Positions 10,401 through 20,790 of a stretch of DNA of 64,000 nucleotides are shown here, one piece after another. The number at the start of each line of letters is the position of its first letter. Positions within the stretch are counted from its first letter, which is position 1. Source of the DNA: Pelobates cultripes (taxonomy: Eukaryota; Chordata; Amphibia; Anura; Pelobatidae); assembly GCA_933207985.1 (NCBI GenBank), contig OW240918.1:22058688-22122687 (forward strand), in the 5' to 3' direction. A program made the position numbers and the translations under genes. Below the pieces are notes generated by a model, which had not been told where the DNA came from, did no database searches, and worked only from the letters and a program-made list of their open reading frames with translations.

Positions 10401-11900
10401 TTACAGTGGAGTTGCAGAACCATTTGCCTTTTACCTCATGTTGTATAAAGAGGTCCAGATTGTGAAGATCGTATGTTTAAGTAGGACCTTTTTACCACTT
10501 GTTCCTGGAAGTCAAATTTGTCCTGGTAAATTTTCTTATTTGTATTACCCGCCTATTGATCCGAAACTGCAGAATATGTTGGTGCCTTATGACTAATAAA
10601 AATAACAATAATGAGCTTGGTTTTGGATGTACATCTCAGACATAATCTCTCAGCCAATAACCGTTGAAGGCCCTGAAATGGAATGGTAAGAATCATGGAA
10701 TAAATGTTAAAGTGGTTTTATTGACTCCTGACCCATTATTTCATATTAGATAATAGTAAACTACATCCTACTACATATCATAAGTCTACTTCCCCAAATG
10801 TTATGAACAATTTGCCAAAAAATTAGTGAACACTAAGCAAGGTAACATCTTCCAGCAGCAACCTAAGTCATTACTAAAATAAAGGACAAATATCCGAACC
10901 AGAAACAATTACCATAACCATGGGTTATTCCTGCATATTGTTCCAACTGTAGAGTGATCAACGTATCAAATAATATAAAGCACCCACATAGTAACATAGT
11001 TATCTTCTAACTGTTTCCAATGTTTATGGAAGGTCCTCACTCGGGAATTATAGAGTAACTTTTCAGGGGAAAATCAGTGACCTGATACTTCATAAGAATT
11101 ACGACCCTAGAAGCGTGTACCATCTGGAAATTAATCCCACACTGCTTTAACTCTCACACCATTGGACAAGATGACTTTGTCGCCTGATACATCGATTCCT
11201 TGACCAGCTGTCCCATTCTGTCATCACTGAGCATCACTTCAGTAAACCTTAAGTGCGGCCGAGTGTATCTTTACAGCTCCATCACCTGGTCCCATAGTAA
11301 CGTTGGCCAGGTCAAGACCTCAGAAAAACAAACAAGACAAACACATTTGAAACTCGATAAAGAAAATGGTATCTGCAGAAAGTAATGAAATTACTTTCAT
11401 TTTTATTTATTGATATATTAGAAAAAAAATAGATGCATTGAACAGGAAAATTAGATTATTACCAGAGGTCATTTTTCATTGTCTATTGCAAACTGAAATG
11501 AATTTTAAGTGGGCTATGTAGTATGACTGTTGGGAGATTTCATTGTACAGAATTACTACTCATGCTTTCTTTTACTGTATCAGCATTTTCTTTTTCTTTT
11601 TTTCTACAGACGTTGCTAGCTGTTTATGATAAGTTTCTCTGTGATTAGCGAATAGTTTACTCATAACGCAAACAACTTACGTCTTTTAAAATATTTGTGT
11701 TATGTTTTATAATTGATGTAATAGATCACGAAAGGAGGATTTTCTTTAAGTTTTTTGGAGGTTTTTTGTTACACCTCTGAATAACGAGCTTCAAGGCAGT
11801 TACAATGAAATCCCTTGAAGACTTTCTGACAGAGGCACTTACCTTATTCCCACATGTTTTTGCACCTCTGACAACTTCTCTGACGCAGCCCACTGGGTGA
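10401..11900. other. No recognised gene
   Basis: AT-rich. The short frames at 10,336-10,596 and 11,200-11,385 show nothing recognisable. Confidence 0.4.
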
Positions 11901-11980
11901 ATTATTATTATTATTATTATTATTGCCATTTATATAGCGCCAAGAGATTCCATAGCGCTTTACAATATTATAAGAGGGTA
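11901..11980. repeat. (ATT)n plus a short interspersed repeat tail
   Basis: An ATT triplet run leads into GCCATTTATATAGCGCCAAG and CATAGCGCTTTACAATATTA. I know this combination as a dispersed retroposon-derived motif in amphibian and fish DNA. The family name is uncertain. Confidence 0.5.
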
Positions 11981-12123
11981 GATTAGAATATGTATGCCTT
12001 CTCCTCTATGTGTCAATACGTTCCTGCCGAATGGCACTTAAACATGTGCTGACACAGGGGAATTAATGTCATTCAGTATCTGTTCATTTGGCTATTTAAT
12101 ACCCCAGTCCTTCAGTAAAACAG

Positions 12124-12520
12124 TGTCACGTATTCATCCGCTTATAGAAATGTGGTTAATGACATTTACTGTCCACACAGGAAAAGTTGTGCCGAGCAGC
12201 AACCTAATCCACAGAAGGTTTAATGCTGAGCAGTAATTGTGCAAATGAAACCTGGTCTCATGTATTCATCCGCTTATAGAAAAGTGGTTAATGACATTTA
12301 CTGTCCACACAGGAAAAGTTGTGCCGAGCAGCAACCTAATCCACAGAAGGTTTAATGCTGAGCAGTAATTGTGCAAATGAAACCTGGTCTCATGTATTCA
12401 TCCGCTTATAGAAAAGTGGTTAATGACATTTACTGTCCACACAGGAAAAGTTGTGCCGAGCAGCAACCTAATCCACAGAAGGGTTAATGCTGAGCAGCAA
12501 TTATGCAAATGAAACCTGGT
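12124..12520 (+). repeat. Three 132-bp direct repeats in the LTR 5' region
   Basis: TATTCATCCGCTTATAGAAA recurs at 12,131, 12,263 and 12,395, a period of exactly 132 bp. Each unit runs through TGACATTTACTGTCCACACA to GCAAATGAAACCTGG. Units 2 and 3 are almost identical. The array starts at the LTR edge, as expected for duplicated U3 enhancer units. Confidence 0.9.
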
Positions 12521-12888
12521 AACTGACTTTGGGGTCAAAGGCCGGTTACAGCCTATCAGAAAGAAAGGAGGGGTATTTAGGCCCAGTTCTCAGCCTGCTC
12601 AGTGCCCTGTCGTGGTTTCCCTTGTGGTTGTCTGAGAGCGCGTTCCTGTTTATAGTTTTCTACCTGGTTTTTGACTTTGGCTTTGTTTATTGACTTCTCT
12701 ATATTCTGGTATCCTGACTCCTGGCTTTCCTCATCGCTGTGTCCCTTTCTGTGTTCCCTGACCTCGGCTAGTATTTTTGACTATTCTTTGTACGTTAAAT
12801 CCGGCCATTCTAAGGACCGGTAATACGTTACTTATTTGTCATCCGTGCTGTACAGTTCTACGTGATGGATCAAACAGTAATCCTGACA
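12124..12888 (+). mobile_element. Solo LTR, 765 bp, with exact 5-bp target duplication
   Basis: Begins TGTCACG and ends TCCTGACA, so the ends carry TGTCA/TGACA inverted repeats with TG...CA termini. AACAG lies immediately before (12,119-12,123) and immediately after (12,889-12,893), an exact 5-bp target duplication as made by LTR-retrotransposon integrases. No gag or pol sequence lies between two LTRs, so this is a solo LTR left by recombination. The first 397 bp consist of three 132-bp direct repeats, which sit where U3 promoter elements would be. A TATA-like GTATTTAG lies near 12,574. The Ty3/gypsy type is the likeliest assignment but is inference. The strand is inferred from the position of the repeats and the TATA-like box. 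Confidence 0.8.
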
Positions 12889-12893
12889 AACAG

Positions 12894-14510
12894 ATCTCTA
12901 TTGTGGTTTTATAGACCCTTAGCCAGCTCCCTAGCGATTGGTTTCTTACTTGCATACCTTTGGCTTGGCCTTCATTTAGCCTGATGTTTTGTTTCCCTAA
13001 TTCAGCTTTGTATTACATTTATTATGGTTTCTTGTGTTATCGTCCTTGGCAATCACTGAGAACTTCCTGCAGATTTACTATTTCTGCTTTGTTATAGGCA
13101 TTGTGTTAAATGACAACTGTCACCTTGAAACTTTTTTTTTTTAAATAAAAACCTCTTCATCAAGCATTAAAAGGAAATAGATTTTTTTTTAAATAAAAAA
13201 AAAGTTTATAATTTTTTTAAAAACTCATCCCTACCTTTAGAATATGGGAGGATCCTACATCTATATGCATGCTAGCCCATTATCAGGACCAGTAATATGC
13301 CACAATCCTATATTTCTCCTTCTCTCTTATCTGAATAGCTTCTGTCCTTTGGGGTTACTTAGTTTCCTCAACAGATTATAAACTAATATATTATAAATAC
13401 TCAATCTTGATAAATATATTTTCAGTTTCAGTTCAGTTTCACTTTTAATTAAAATAAAAAGCAGGGTCACACTACCAAGTAATAAAAAATATTAGTATAA
13501 GTCAGCTTAGAAGGGTAACCATATTGAAGGTAGATCTACCATGACATGTTTTAAGAATATGGACTCTTAGTCATAGGCTTGATGACTTATTTGTTCCCTT
13601 GTTAAGAAGTGTGTGATGTTCCTAAGTTAAATTAAAGGGCATGATTTTAGGGGTTTTGGTATCCCCTTTTTTCATTATGGACAATCTTGGGCAATGGTTG
13701 CAGGTATGTTAGCACAGGGTAACATTTCGAATACCAGTTTATTACCGAGCTTTCATGAACTAATACTCTACCAGAAATACAACCTAAGGATGTGATGCAA
13801 ATGTTTCTCATGTATAGGCAGATCCTTTGAGCCTATGCAATTAAGATTAATCCTGTGAATTTGTAATGGACTATGTGATATTAGTAGTTACATATTTAAT
13901 GTTATATTCAATAAACTCTACCCTAAGAATTCACATTTTATTAAGTTACATTGCTGTCATTGAGATAATCCATTGCATTCTTACAACAATAGTAGTATTT
14001 GCTGAACTATTCATGAAACGTTCAACAAAATTGTTCACCTTTCTGTAGCTATTATTATTATTACTGGTATTTCTATAGCTATAACATTTAAATAACATAA
14101 GGAACCCAGAATATATGTGAAAATCTAAATGTATCATTCATGCTTATCTACTTAAGGATTGTTATCAGGTCCCTAAAGGCCCTGTGCTTATTTTCAGTTA
14201 TATACTGTTATGTGTTTGTTAAATAAATTAAAATTGCAGTTATCAAAATTCATTTTAAAATGGGATCTTTAAAAGTCATTGTTTTATGATTTATTATTAC
14301 ATCACTGGTCATTAAAGGGTTACACATTTTGAGTATTATTATTATTATTATTATCACCACAGAAGAAAAGGCCAACACCAAGCAATTAATCATGAGCCCA
14401 TAGCATGGAATGTATAGGGCATCTGTCTAATCTAGTGAATATACCAGTAACCTGCATACATGTACATAGTTTTTCATAGTTTTGATAAATAATTTGTATA
14501 TAAATTTGGA
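12894..14510. other. No recognised gene
   Basis: AT-rich with A/T homopolymers around 13,129-13,215 and an ATT run at about 14,336-14,354. Overlapping opposite-strand frames near 13,866-14,137 are low-complexity. Confidence 0.4.
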
Positions 14511-14790
14511 GCTACCTATTGGCTGAGAGCATTAGCTGACCTCTCTACCCAATCAGCAGCAACCTTCCCCAGTGGCACTCCGTGCTTCTTGGAATTCAAT
14601 TTCATAACCAGGATGTCCCCTGGGGGAACTACAGATCTGGTGCTGGAGGCAGCCTTTGGGGTTAAACCATTCAAAAAGATAATTAAAAAAAAGTGTGCCT
14701 CCTGGAACGATAACAAACTAATTTTGATAAAGTTGTTATAGTGATTGGAGTATACCTTTGATAGTGTTTTTTTTTTTTTACGTTATTTTT
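14511..14790. repeat. Probable interspersed repeat
   Basis: Moderately GC-rich stretch with GGCAGCCTTTGGGGTTAAAC, ending in AAAGTTGTTATAGTGATTGG. The latter resembles the ATTGGGGTGGTTATGGTG segment near 44,290. Boundaries are not defined. Confidence 0.3.
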
Positions 14791-15497
14791 ACCCCTCCAT
14801 GTGGTATTGTTTTGTGTATTCCTCATTCTTGAGTTCTCTACAGAGGTCTAGGAGTCTGATGGTTCTGCACAGTAACTTTAGCTGTTCCTAGAACTGCACT
14901 ATTCTGGACACGATCTCAGATGTCCCACCTGGAATCTGTTGAAGTCATTCTCCCAACTTGGGAGTCATAGCCCGGAGTGTTTCTATAACAACTGGGACCA
15001 TTACTGCCTTCACTTTCCACATATTTTCTAGCTTCTCTTGCAGTCCTTGTCTATTATATATATACATATTATATATATATAATAGAGAAAGAGTGTATGT
15101 GAGGGGTAGTTCTAAAGAGCAAACTGAGGCTCAAGAGAGCTGTACACAGCTTTACTTGGACTTAGGACCGTAAAATTATTAAACACATTATCAATCAAAT
15201 GTCATTTCATTTCACTGTACATGAGAGGAAGGATTCCTGTGCTAAAGATTCTCAGAATACAATGGAGACTCACAGAAAGATCAAAGCCCAGTGACTGACA
15301 CACTATGTTCCATTTTCTCTATCGTTGCAGATGGTTAGGAGGTTTTCATTAGTTCCTAGCCTTACCACTCTCCTCATATTTCTGATTCTATTATCATCTT
15401 ACGTTATCCTAACTGTATCATATTCAATAAATAAACACCTGGTCTCATTAGAGCTCACCAATTAACATCTATCAGCTACTTCAAAGAATTCAGATTT
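14791..15497. other. No recognised gene; short AT run
   Basis: Contains an AT-rich palindromic run at 15,054-15,085. Nothing else is recognised. Confidence 0.4.
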
Positions 15498-15654
15498 GAT
15501 AGATAGAGATAGAGAGAGAGAGAGAGAGATAGGTAGATAAATAGATAGATAGGTAGATAGGTAGATAGATAGGTAGGTAGATAGATAGTATGATGCACAG
15601 ATAGACAGACTAGATAGATAGATAGATAGTATGATACACAGACAGACAGATTAG

Positions 15655-15719
<65 letters not shown>

Positions 15720-15780
15720 TAGAGAGAGAGATAGGTAGATAGATAGGTAGATAGATAGGTAGATAGATAGTATGATACAC

Positions 15781-15823
<43 letters not shown>

Positions 15824-15868
15824 GAGATAGAGAGATAGATAGATAGATAGAGAGATAGATAGATAGAG

Positions 15869-15925
<57 letters not shown>

Positions 15926-15952
15926 AATTAGATAGACAGACAGACAGACAGA
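15498..15952. repeat. (GATA)n/(GACA)n/(GA)n microsatellite array
   Basis: About 455 bp of GATA with blocks of GA (15,674-15,715) and GACA at the right end, interrupted by GTATGATACACAGA-type units. Long complementary-strand frames (repeats of Ile-Tyr-Leu-Ser) are artefacts of the tetranucleotide. Confidence 0.95.
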
Positions 15953-17190
15953 GTACACCATGCCATGCATTGCCAACTTCCAGCCAGTGTAGTAAAAAAA
16001 ATTTTTGTCATCTGGTTGCTCTGTCATTACGGTAGTTAGGGAATAAGTGCATAATTGCAATGTTTTGCAGAAATCAGTGAAGTGGATTTTCTCTGTTTGA
16101 TGACGCATGAAAACCACTTACTCAAGGCACGGTGTATGCCAGTTATTCTATAATGTTTTACATTGCTAAAAGAGAACTTCATTACATAAAACGTATATAT
16201 TTTAGTAAACGAATAAAATGAAACTATCATCAAGAACTTTCCCTTTTGCATGTTTTTCTTAAATCTCCACACTCTTTTCCTCCATGCTGATTACTAAGAA
16301 GTCCTTCTTTCAGTTTTGGATTTTTTTTAGGAGAAACATCTGTGTGACCATTGTGTTAATGTGGAGTTCCTGGGAAATTGAATGCCATTTTCCATACTGT
16401 TTTAGAAGTTATTTGTGCTCTTTGTGTTGTAGAACTTAAGGGTTAGTTAACTTGGTTCTAGTCTTATCATGTTTACTCAGCCTAGTAAATATGTGTTCAT
16501 TGGATGGGAAACATATAGAGTAAACCAGTACTCAAGGATGTATTACTCTCTCCTATGAGAAAGGATCAGATTTCTTCTTAAATCCTAGACCTGGGCTCAA
16601 AATTTGCTCTCACCAATCGCCACTGGCAAGTGCAAATTCAGGCCTGCTGAATGCCCAGATAAGTGTGACATAGAACAGCCAGACTATCATTGGTGACTAA
16701 TTCTTAAGGTACGCTTACTACTGTAGGATTTAAAAAGCCCTGTCCTAGACCATATAAAATATTCATATTAAATTAATCGAGAAGAAAAATTAGGATTCAG
16801 CAAAAGACTGTTATGTATATATATATTTATATATTAATATATCTTTGCCTCGACAGTTCACCATCTGTCCACATGACCACTTGGAGATACTCTTCATTTT
16901 CCTGCTTAAAGTAATGCATTTTTTAAAATCTATAAGTAAACTCACTTAGTAAATTTCACAAAAGTTCCTGTATTGGTGTCATTTTTCATTTATATCAGTT
17001 CTACAGAAATATAGTTGGTTGGCCCCAATATGTAAAAAAGATCTTGTTACTAGTAATTATAATGACCAATGCATTCAAGGTCCAGTGGGCACAAATGGAT
17101 CCCTAATGGATGTAGACAGACATAAAAATAAATGTACAATTTTATTAAAAAAAGGTGACATAATTTCTTTCTATTCCATAATCAATTCTA
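15953..17190. other. No recognised gene
   Basis: AT-rich, with a TATATATA patch near 16,815. No repeat ends are recognised. Confidence 0.4.
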
Positions 17191-17194
17191 CCAC

Positions 17195-17740
17195 CAAGTG
17201 CAGGGAACTGGGATGGGGACATCTTGTACCCCGTCTTATGCCAACCTGCACCTGGGGTGGTGAGAAAAATACATAGTCTTTTCAGAAGCTCCAAAGCTAT
17301 ATCTGGACTGTATTTTTCTCTGGAAGAGATATATTGATGACGTCCTCATTGTCTGGATGGGTACCAGGGAACTTTTCACTCACTTTGTTGAAAATCTACA
17401 TGTAAATAATTTGAATCTAAAACTGACTATGGAAAAAGGGACCCCCTCTCTTAACTTTCTGGACTGTACCCTGACAATAACGGATACATTTGAGATTAAT
17501 ACTACTCTCTATCGGAAATCAACCTCCACTGATGGGAGAGTTACCATCCTACATCTCTGAAGAGTCATTACGGTTGGTCAGTATTTAAGGTTAAGACGCA
17601 ATTGCTCCACTATTGATGACTTTAAAGAAAAGTCAATTCAACCCAGGCAGAGATTCAAGGAAAGGGGATATCCCAACAGATGTTTAAAACGGACCTATCT
17701 AAAAGCACCATCTTGTGAAAGAGAAATACTCCTGTGAGAA
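17195..17740 (+). pseudogene. Penelope-like reverse transcriptase fragment
   Basis: From 17,195 the frame reads QGTGMGTSCTPSYANLHLGW (the substrate-binding motif), a TGA at 17,261, then WKRYIDDVLIVW with the catalytic YIDD at 17,330-17,341. NLNLKLTMEKGTPSLNFLDC, TTLYRKSTS and a stop at 17,558-17,560 follow. After a frame change, GQYLRLRRNCS (about 17,579) and RQRFKERGYP continue the thumb region. This order matches Penelope-like RT, which copies RNA for target-primed integration. The two catalytic aspartates of YIDD survive, but the fingers are missing and the frame is broken at least three times. Confidence 0.75.
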
Positions 17741-17961
17741 AATACCAACAGAGTAACCCCGAAGCAGATAAGATGCATAGCAAACTTTGACTCAGGTTGC
17801 TAAGTCGCAAAAAAAGTGATGGATCGATTCTGGCCCCTCCTGACTCCAGATCCACATCTGTCCAAAGTGGTTTCTCCAAGGGCCTTACTAACAGCCAAAA
17901 GGGGAAGGAGTTTCAAGGAGATGCTAGTTCCAAGCCATTTGTCAGCTCCTAGTAGCAAGAA

Positions 17962-18380
17962 GAGTTGACTCTCAGTGGTGGGCACCTATCAATGTGGCCA
18001 CTGTGTAGCATACCGCTACATATCAAGAGAGTCGAAAATCATCTCAGACACTACAGGCACACTCAGAGATCCAATTAAGCTATTTTTTAATTGCAATACA
18101 GCTGGAGTGGTGTATCTCCTAAGCTGTGAGTGTGGCCTAAAATATGTGGGGAAAACAATTTGCCCACTAAAAAGAAGAATAATAAAGCATGTCCATTCTG
18201 TAACCACTTTAAAAGATACTCCGGTGGCTAGACACATTAGGGCATACCATAAAGACCCCCCAAAAAGATATGAGGTCTCCTGGTATACAGAGGGTCAACT
18301 TGGGTAAGAGGGGAGGTGATTTGGATTTAACCCTCAAAAAGAGAGAGATCCACAAACTGGATACCCTGGCCCCAAAAGGA
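17962..18380 (+). pseudogene. GIY-YIG endonuclease domain of the Penelope-like element
   Basis: The frame reads GTYQCGHCVAYRYI, a Cys-containing linker. The nuclease core follows: GVVYLL (18,104-18,121, the GIY-type strand), the Cys pair of SCECG, YVGKT (18,143-18,157, the YIG-type strand), and the basic LKRRIIKH helix with the expected Arg. This domain nicks DNA for integration of canonical Penelope elements. The frame stops at 18,305. A shifted frame then reads GGDLDLTLKKREIHKLDTLA up to about 18,380, resembling the usual C-terminus. Upstream stops separate it from RT, so it cannot be made as a fusion. Confidence 0.75.
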
Positions 18381-18400
18381 TTAAATTAGGGATTCACCTT

Positions 18401-18877
18401 TACCCCCTTTATTGGTACTTAGTGTGTTTAAATTTGAATCTGAAAATAATATAATTTTAGAAATAGTATATGATTTATACACACTTTTTTTGTGAGTGAT
18501 ATTCAATGTACAGATTACTTTATATATACTTTAAAGGAAACTGTAGGAACACTGAACACAGGGTTGCATTTAGACATTATGATCTGGTTTTTACCAAGAA
18601 CATTATAATTTATGATGCAAATATATTTCATACAAGGGAACAAAAATTTGGTCCCCAAATGTTATGGTTTTTAAGCCTGACAGTATAATATAATGCATGC
18701 ATAAGGAAAGAATTATAATACTCACAACATGCCACTTACCTTTACAAGCAAACAACTATTAGGTGACACAATTCTCTTATATATCTTTGGAAACATGATA
18801 GTGTTCCTGAACTATACCTATCCTGAAGTATGGTTGTTACAAATACCTTGTAGAGTATGGTGTTCATTATTTTTAAC
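18401..18877. other. No recognised gene
   Basis: AT-rich sequence between the Penelope-like remnant and the LINE fragment. Confidence 0.4.
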
Positions 18878-19350
18878 ATAGAAACATAGAAACATAGAAA
18901 CATAGAATGTGACGGCAGATAAGAACCATTCGGCCCATCTAGTCTGCCCAATTTTCTAAAAACTTTCATTAGTCCCTAGCCTTATCTTATAGTTAGGATA
19001 GCCTTATGCCTATCCCATGCATGCTTAAACTCCTTTACTGTGTTAACCTCGACCACTTCAGCTGGAAGGCTATTCCATGCATCCACTACCCTCTCAGTAA
19101 AGTAATACTTCCTGATATTATTTTTAAACCTTTGTCCCTCTAATTTAAGACTATGTCCTCTTGTTGTGGTAGTTTTTCTTCTTTTAAATATAGTCTCCTC
19201 CTTTACTGTGTTGATTCCCTTTATATATTTAAATGTTTCTATCATATCCCCCCTGTCTCGTCTTTCCTCCAAGCTATACATGTTAAGATCCTTTAACCTT
19301 TCCTGGTAAGTTTTATCCCGCAGGTAGATTAAAGGGCTGGAACATGCCAC
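18878..19350 (-). mobile_element. CR1-like LINE 3' end with 8-bp tail repeats
   Basis: The complement encodes a LINE C-terminus and then a short 3' UTR. It ends in repeats of CATAGAAA (18,878-18,905 on the plus strand), as CR1-type elements end in short tandem repeats rather than poly(A). A fragment of the same tail (AGAATGTGACGGCAGATAAG) recurs at 36,944-36,974. Confidence 0.75.
18982..19350 (-). pseudogene. CR1-like LINE polyprotein, C-terminal 122 codons
   Basis: Reading the complement from 19,350, the frame gives RLKDLNMYSLEERRDRGDMI then ETFKYIKGIN. It continues TRGHSLKL, RKYYFTERVVDAWNSLPAEV and VKEFKHAWDRH, and stops near 18,982. The pattern RL-x-x-L-x-(L/M)-x-SLE-x-RR-x-RGD, a spacer, then F-x-x-R-V-V-x-x-WNSLP is the conserved tail downstream of the RT domain in CR1-clade non-LTR retrotransposons. 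The frame is unbroken, so this copy is fairly young, but endonuclease and RT are missing (5' truncation). It lies on the opposite strand between two Penelope-like segments. Confidence 0.8.
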
Positions 19351-19549
19351 CTATTATATGACATTTTTCTCTCCTATATGCAGCATGTTACTTTCCCCGA
19401 ATAGATATAATGGTTATTCTGGATACTATGAGTATCTATCAAAATAATTAGCATTTCATCTCTAAGCAATTCATATCCAGAAATTCAACCAACAATGCAC
19501 AGTATACAATCATCCATAACACGTATATGATCAAAGTACACTAATAAAT

Positions 19550-19960
19550 TTAGACGCCCACATTTTCCCTCCCACTCCCCTTCGACAGGTGGGATGATCG
19601 AGAGGTGGGTGAACATGTGAACCAAATGACGGCCTCTTGAAATTCTACTCCTTCGGAAGAGTTCCCTCCTACTTTTACTCTCGCGCCAATGCGCTACAAA
19701 AAAGGGTGTGGGGACACCACGAGGGGCGGTAGATCAAAGGGCTGGATCTGGTTATGTGATAAAGCATACCCCACGATTTCTATTGGAAGAACCGATCACA
19801 TAACCAGTTCCCCTTCCCTGTTACAATGCGAACTAGCAGGGCAGCTCATTTAAATGCCCCAGACAAAGGCGCTCTAGTAGCGCTGAAATGCACGTCGTCT
19901 TACTTTCTTTATTTTTTATAGTGTTTTTAGCACAATGATGATTTGGTAGCAGATTTAAAA
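19550..19960 (+). mobile_element. Penelope-type terminal (pLTR-like) sequence, tentative
   Basis: Moderately GC-rich block with CAGACAAAGGCGCTCTAGTA followed by GCGCTGAAATGCACGTCG at 19,861-19,901. This resembles the CUGAnGA / stem / GAAAC-GCGTC layout of Penelope-associated terminal repeats, which are known to carry hammerhead ribozyme motifs. I see no matching second terminal repeat. Confidence 0.35.
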
Positions 19961-20639
19961 GAAAAGGGGGATTTTCGAGCAGTTATGTGAGCATTAGGAC
20001 CGGATTGTGGGAGGTCTGGCTGACTCACTAGGGGTATAATTGGGAGACTCAGTGGTAATATAGCAAAAAGAGGTTTTTGTTTAATTTTTCAGCTTCAAGG
20101 TTTCTTTCTGTTTCATTCTTTTAGTCAGTGACCTTGAAGTCGAATTTACTATAGACACAAGAAAGCTGATGCATATCTCCCCTCTTTTTGAGGGCAATCT
20201 ATAGAAATATTATTTGACCACATCCAGTCTAGTTTTTCTTTCTTTTACTGATACAAGGTAATATTCTATACTCTAAGATACATTGTTTCTACCTTGATTT
20301 ATACTTCAAAGCAGACTACCTAAGCCTGGTTATCCAAGCAAAAGTGTCTCATCTGTGTCTTACAATAACTCCTATCTAAGGATTAAAATGCTGACATAGG
20401 GGGCTCCACTGTGTTCTCCTCTGGCATTGGTACAGTGCTACACTTTAGATTCCTACTCCCATCCCCTTCAACTTACCCCCACTCAGTCCTAAAACTTAAG
20501 CCTGCTTACAATTTTATCTATGTTTAATACACAGCATTGAATGGAAGGCACATGCCACGTTGGTGGAATGCACATCGGATCCAAAAGGTATATTCAGAAT
20601 AAGGCTTGATACGCATGCCATCACCCCCAGGAAGCTGAT

Positions 20640-20790
20640 TGGCTTCTGGCTATCAGCTAAAGATTCTGATACAGTATAAAAGAGGAACAATGCTTATTAT
20701 CTCCAAACAAGAGTGACTTTATATTTTCCCTGGAGAGATCCGAGTAAATCAGGCGAAACGTGTTGGGCTGGACTGACTTTTTCCTTATTT
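20640..20790 (+). mobile_element. Second Penelope-type terminal segment, tentative
   Basis: CCCTGGAGAGATCCGAGTAA then CAGGCGAAACGTGTTGGG (20,730-20,768) repeats the layout seen at 19,861. It is similar in design but not an obvious copy of that block. Confidence 0.3.

Larger units (their letters stand above)
17191..18400 (+). mobile_element. Decayed Penelope-like retroelement (RT plus GIY-YIG)
   Basis: Two coding remnants in the same orientation and in the order reverse transcriptase then GIY-YIG endonuclease define a Penelope-like element. The 5' part of RT is missing, and several stops and frame changes interrupt the rest. Terminal-type sequence that may belong to this class lies at 19,550-20,790, beyond a CR1-like LINE fragment. 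Confidence 0.75.

Noticed and set aside
12124..12520. Three direct repeats considered as a CRISPR-like array
   Set aside because: The repeats are 132 bp, contiguous without spacers, and lie inside an LTR in vertebrate DNA.
15476..16117. 213-codon frame rich in Ser, Ile, Tyr and Leu
   Set aside because: Translation of the GATA/GACA microsatellite.
17357..17560. Short frame considered as a telomerase or retroviral RT piece
   Set aside because: The motif order and the downstream GIY-YIG domain point to a Penelope-like element; no protease, RNase H or integrase is nearby.
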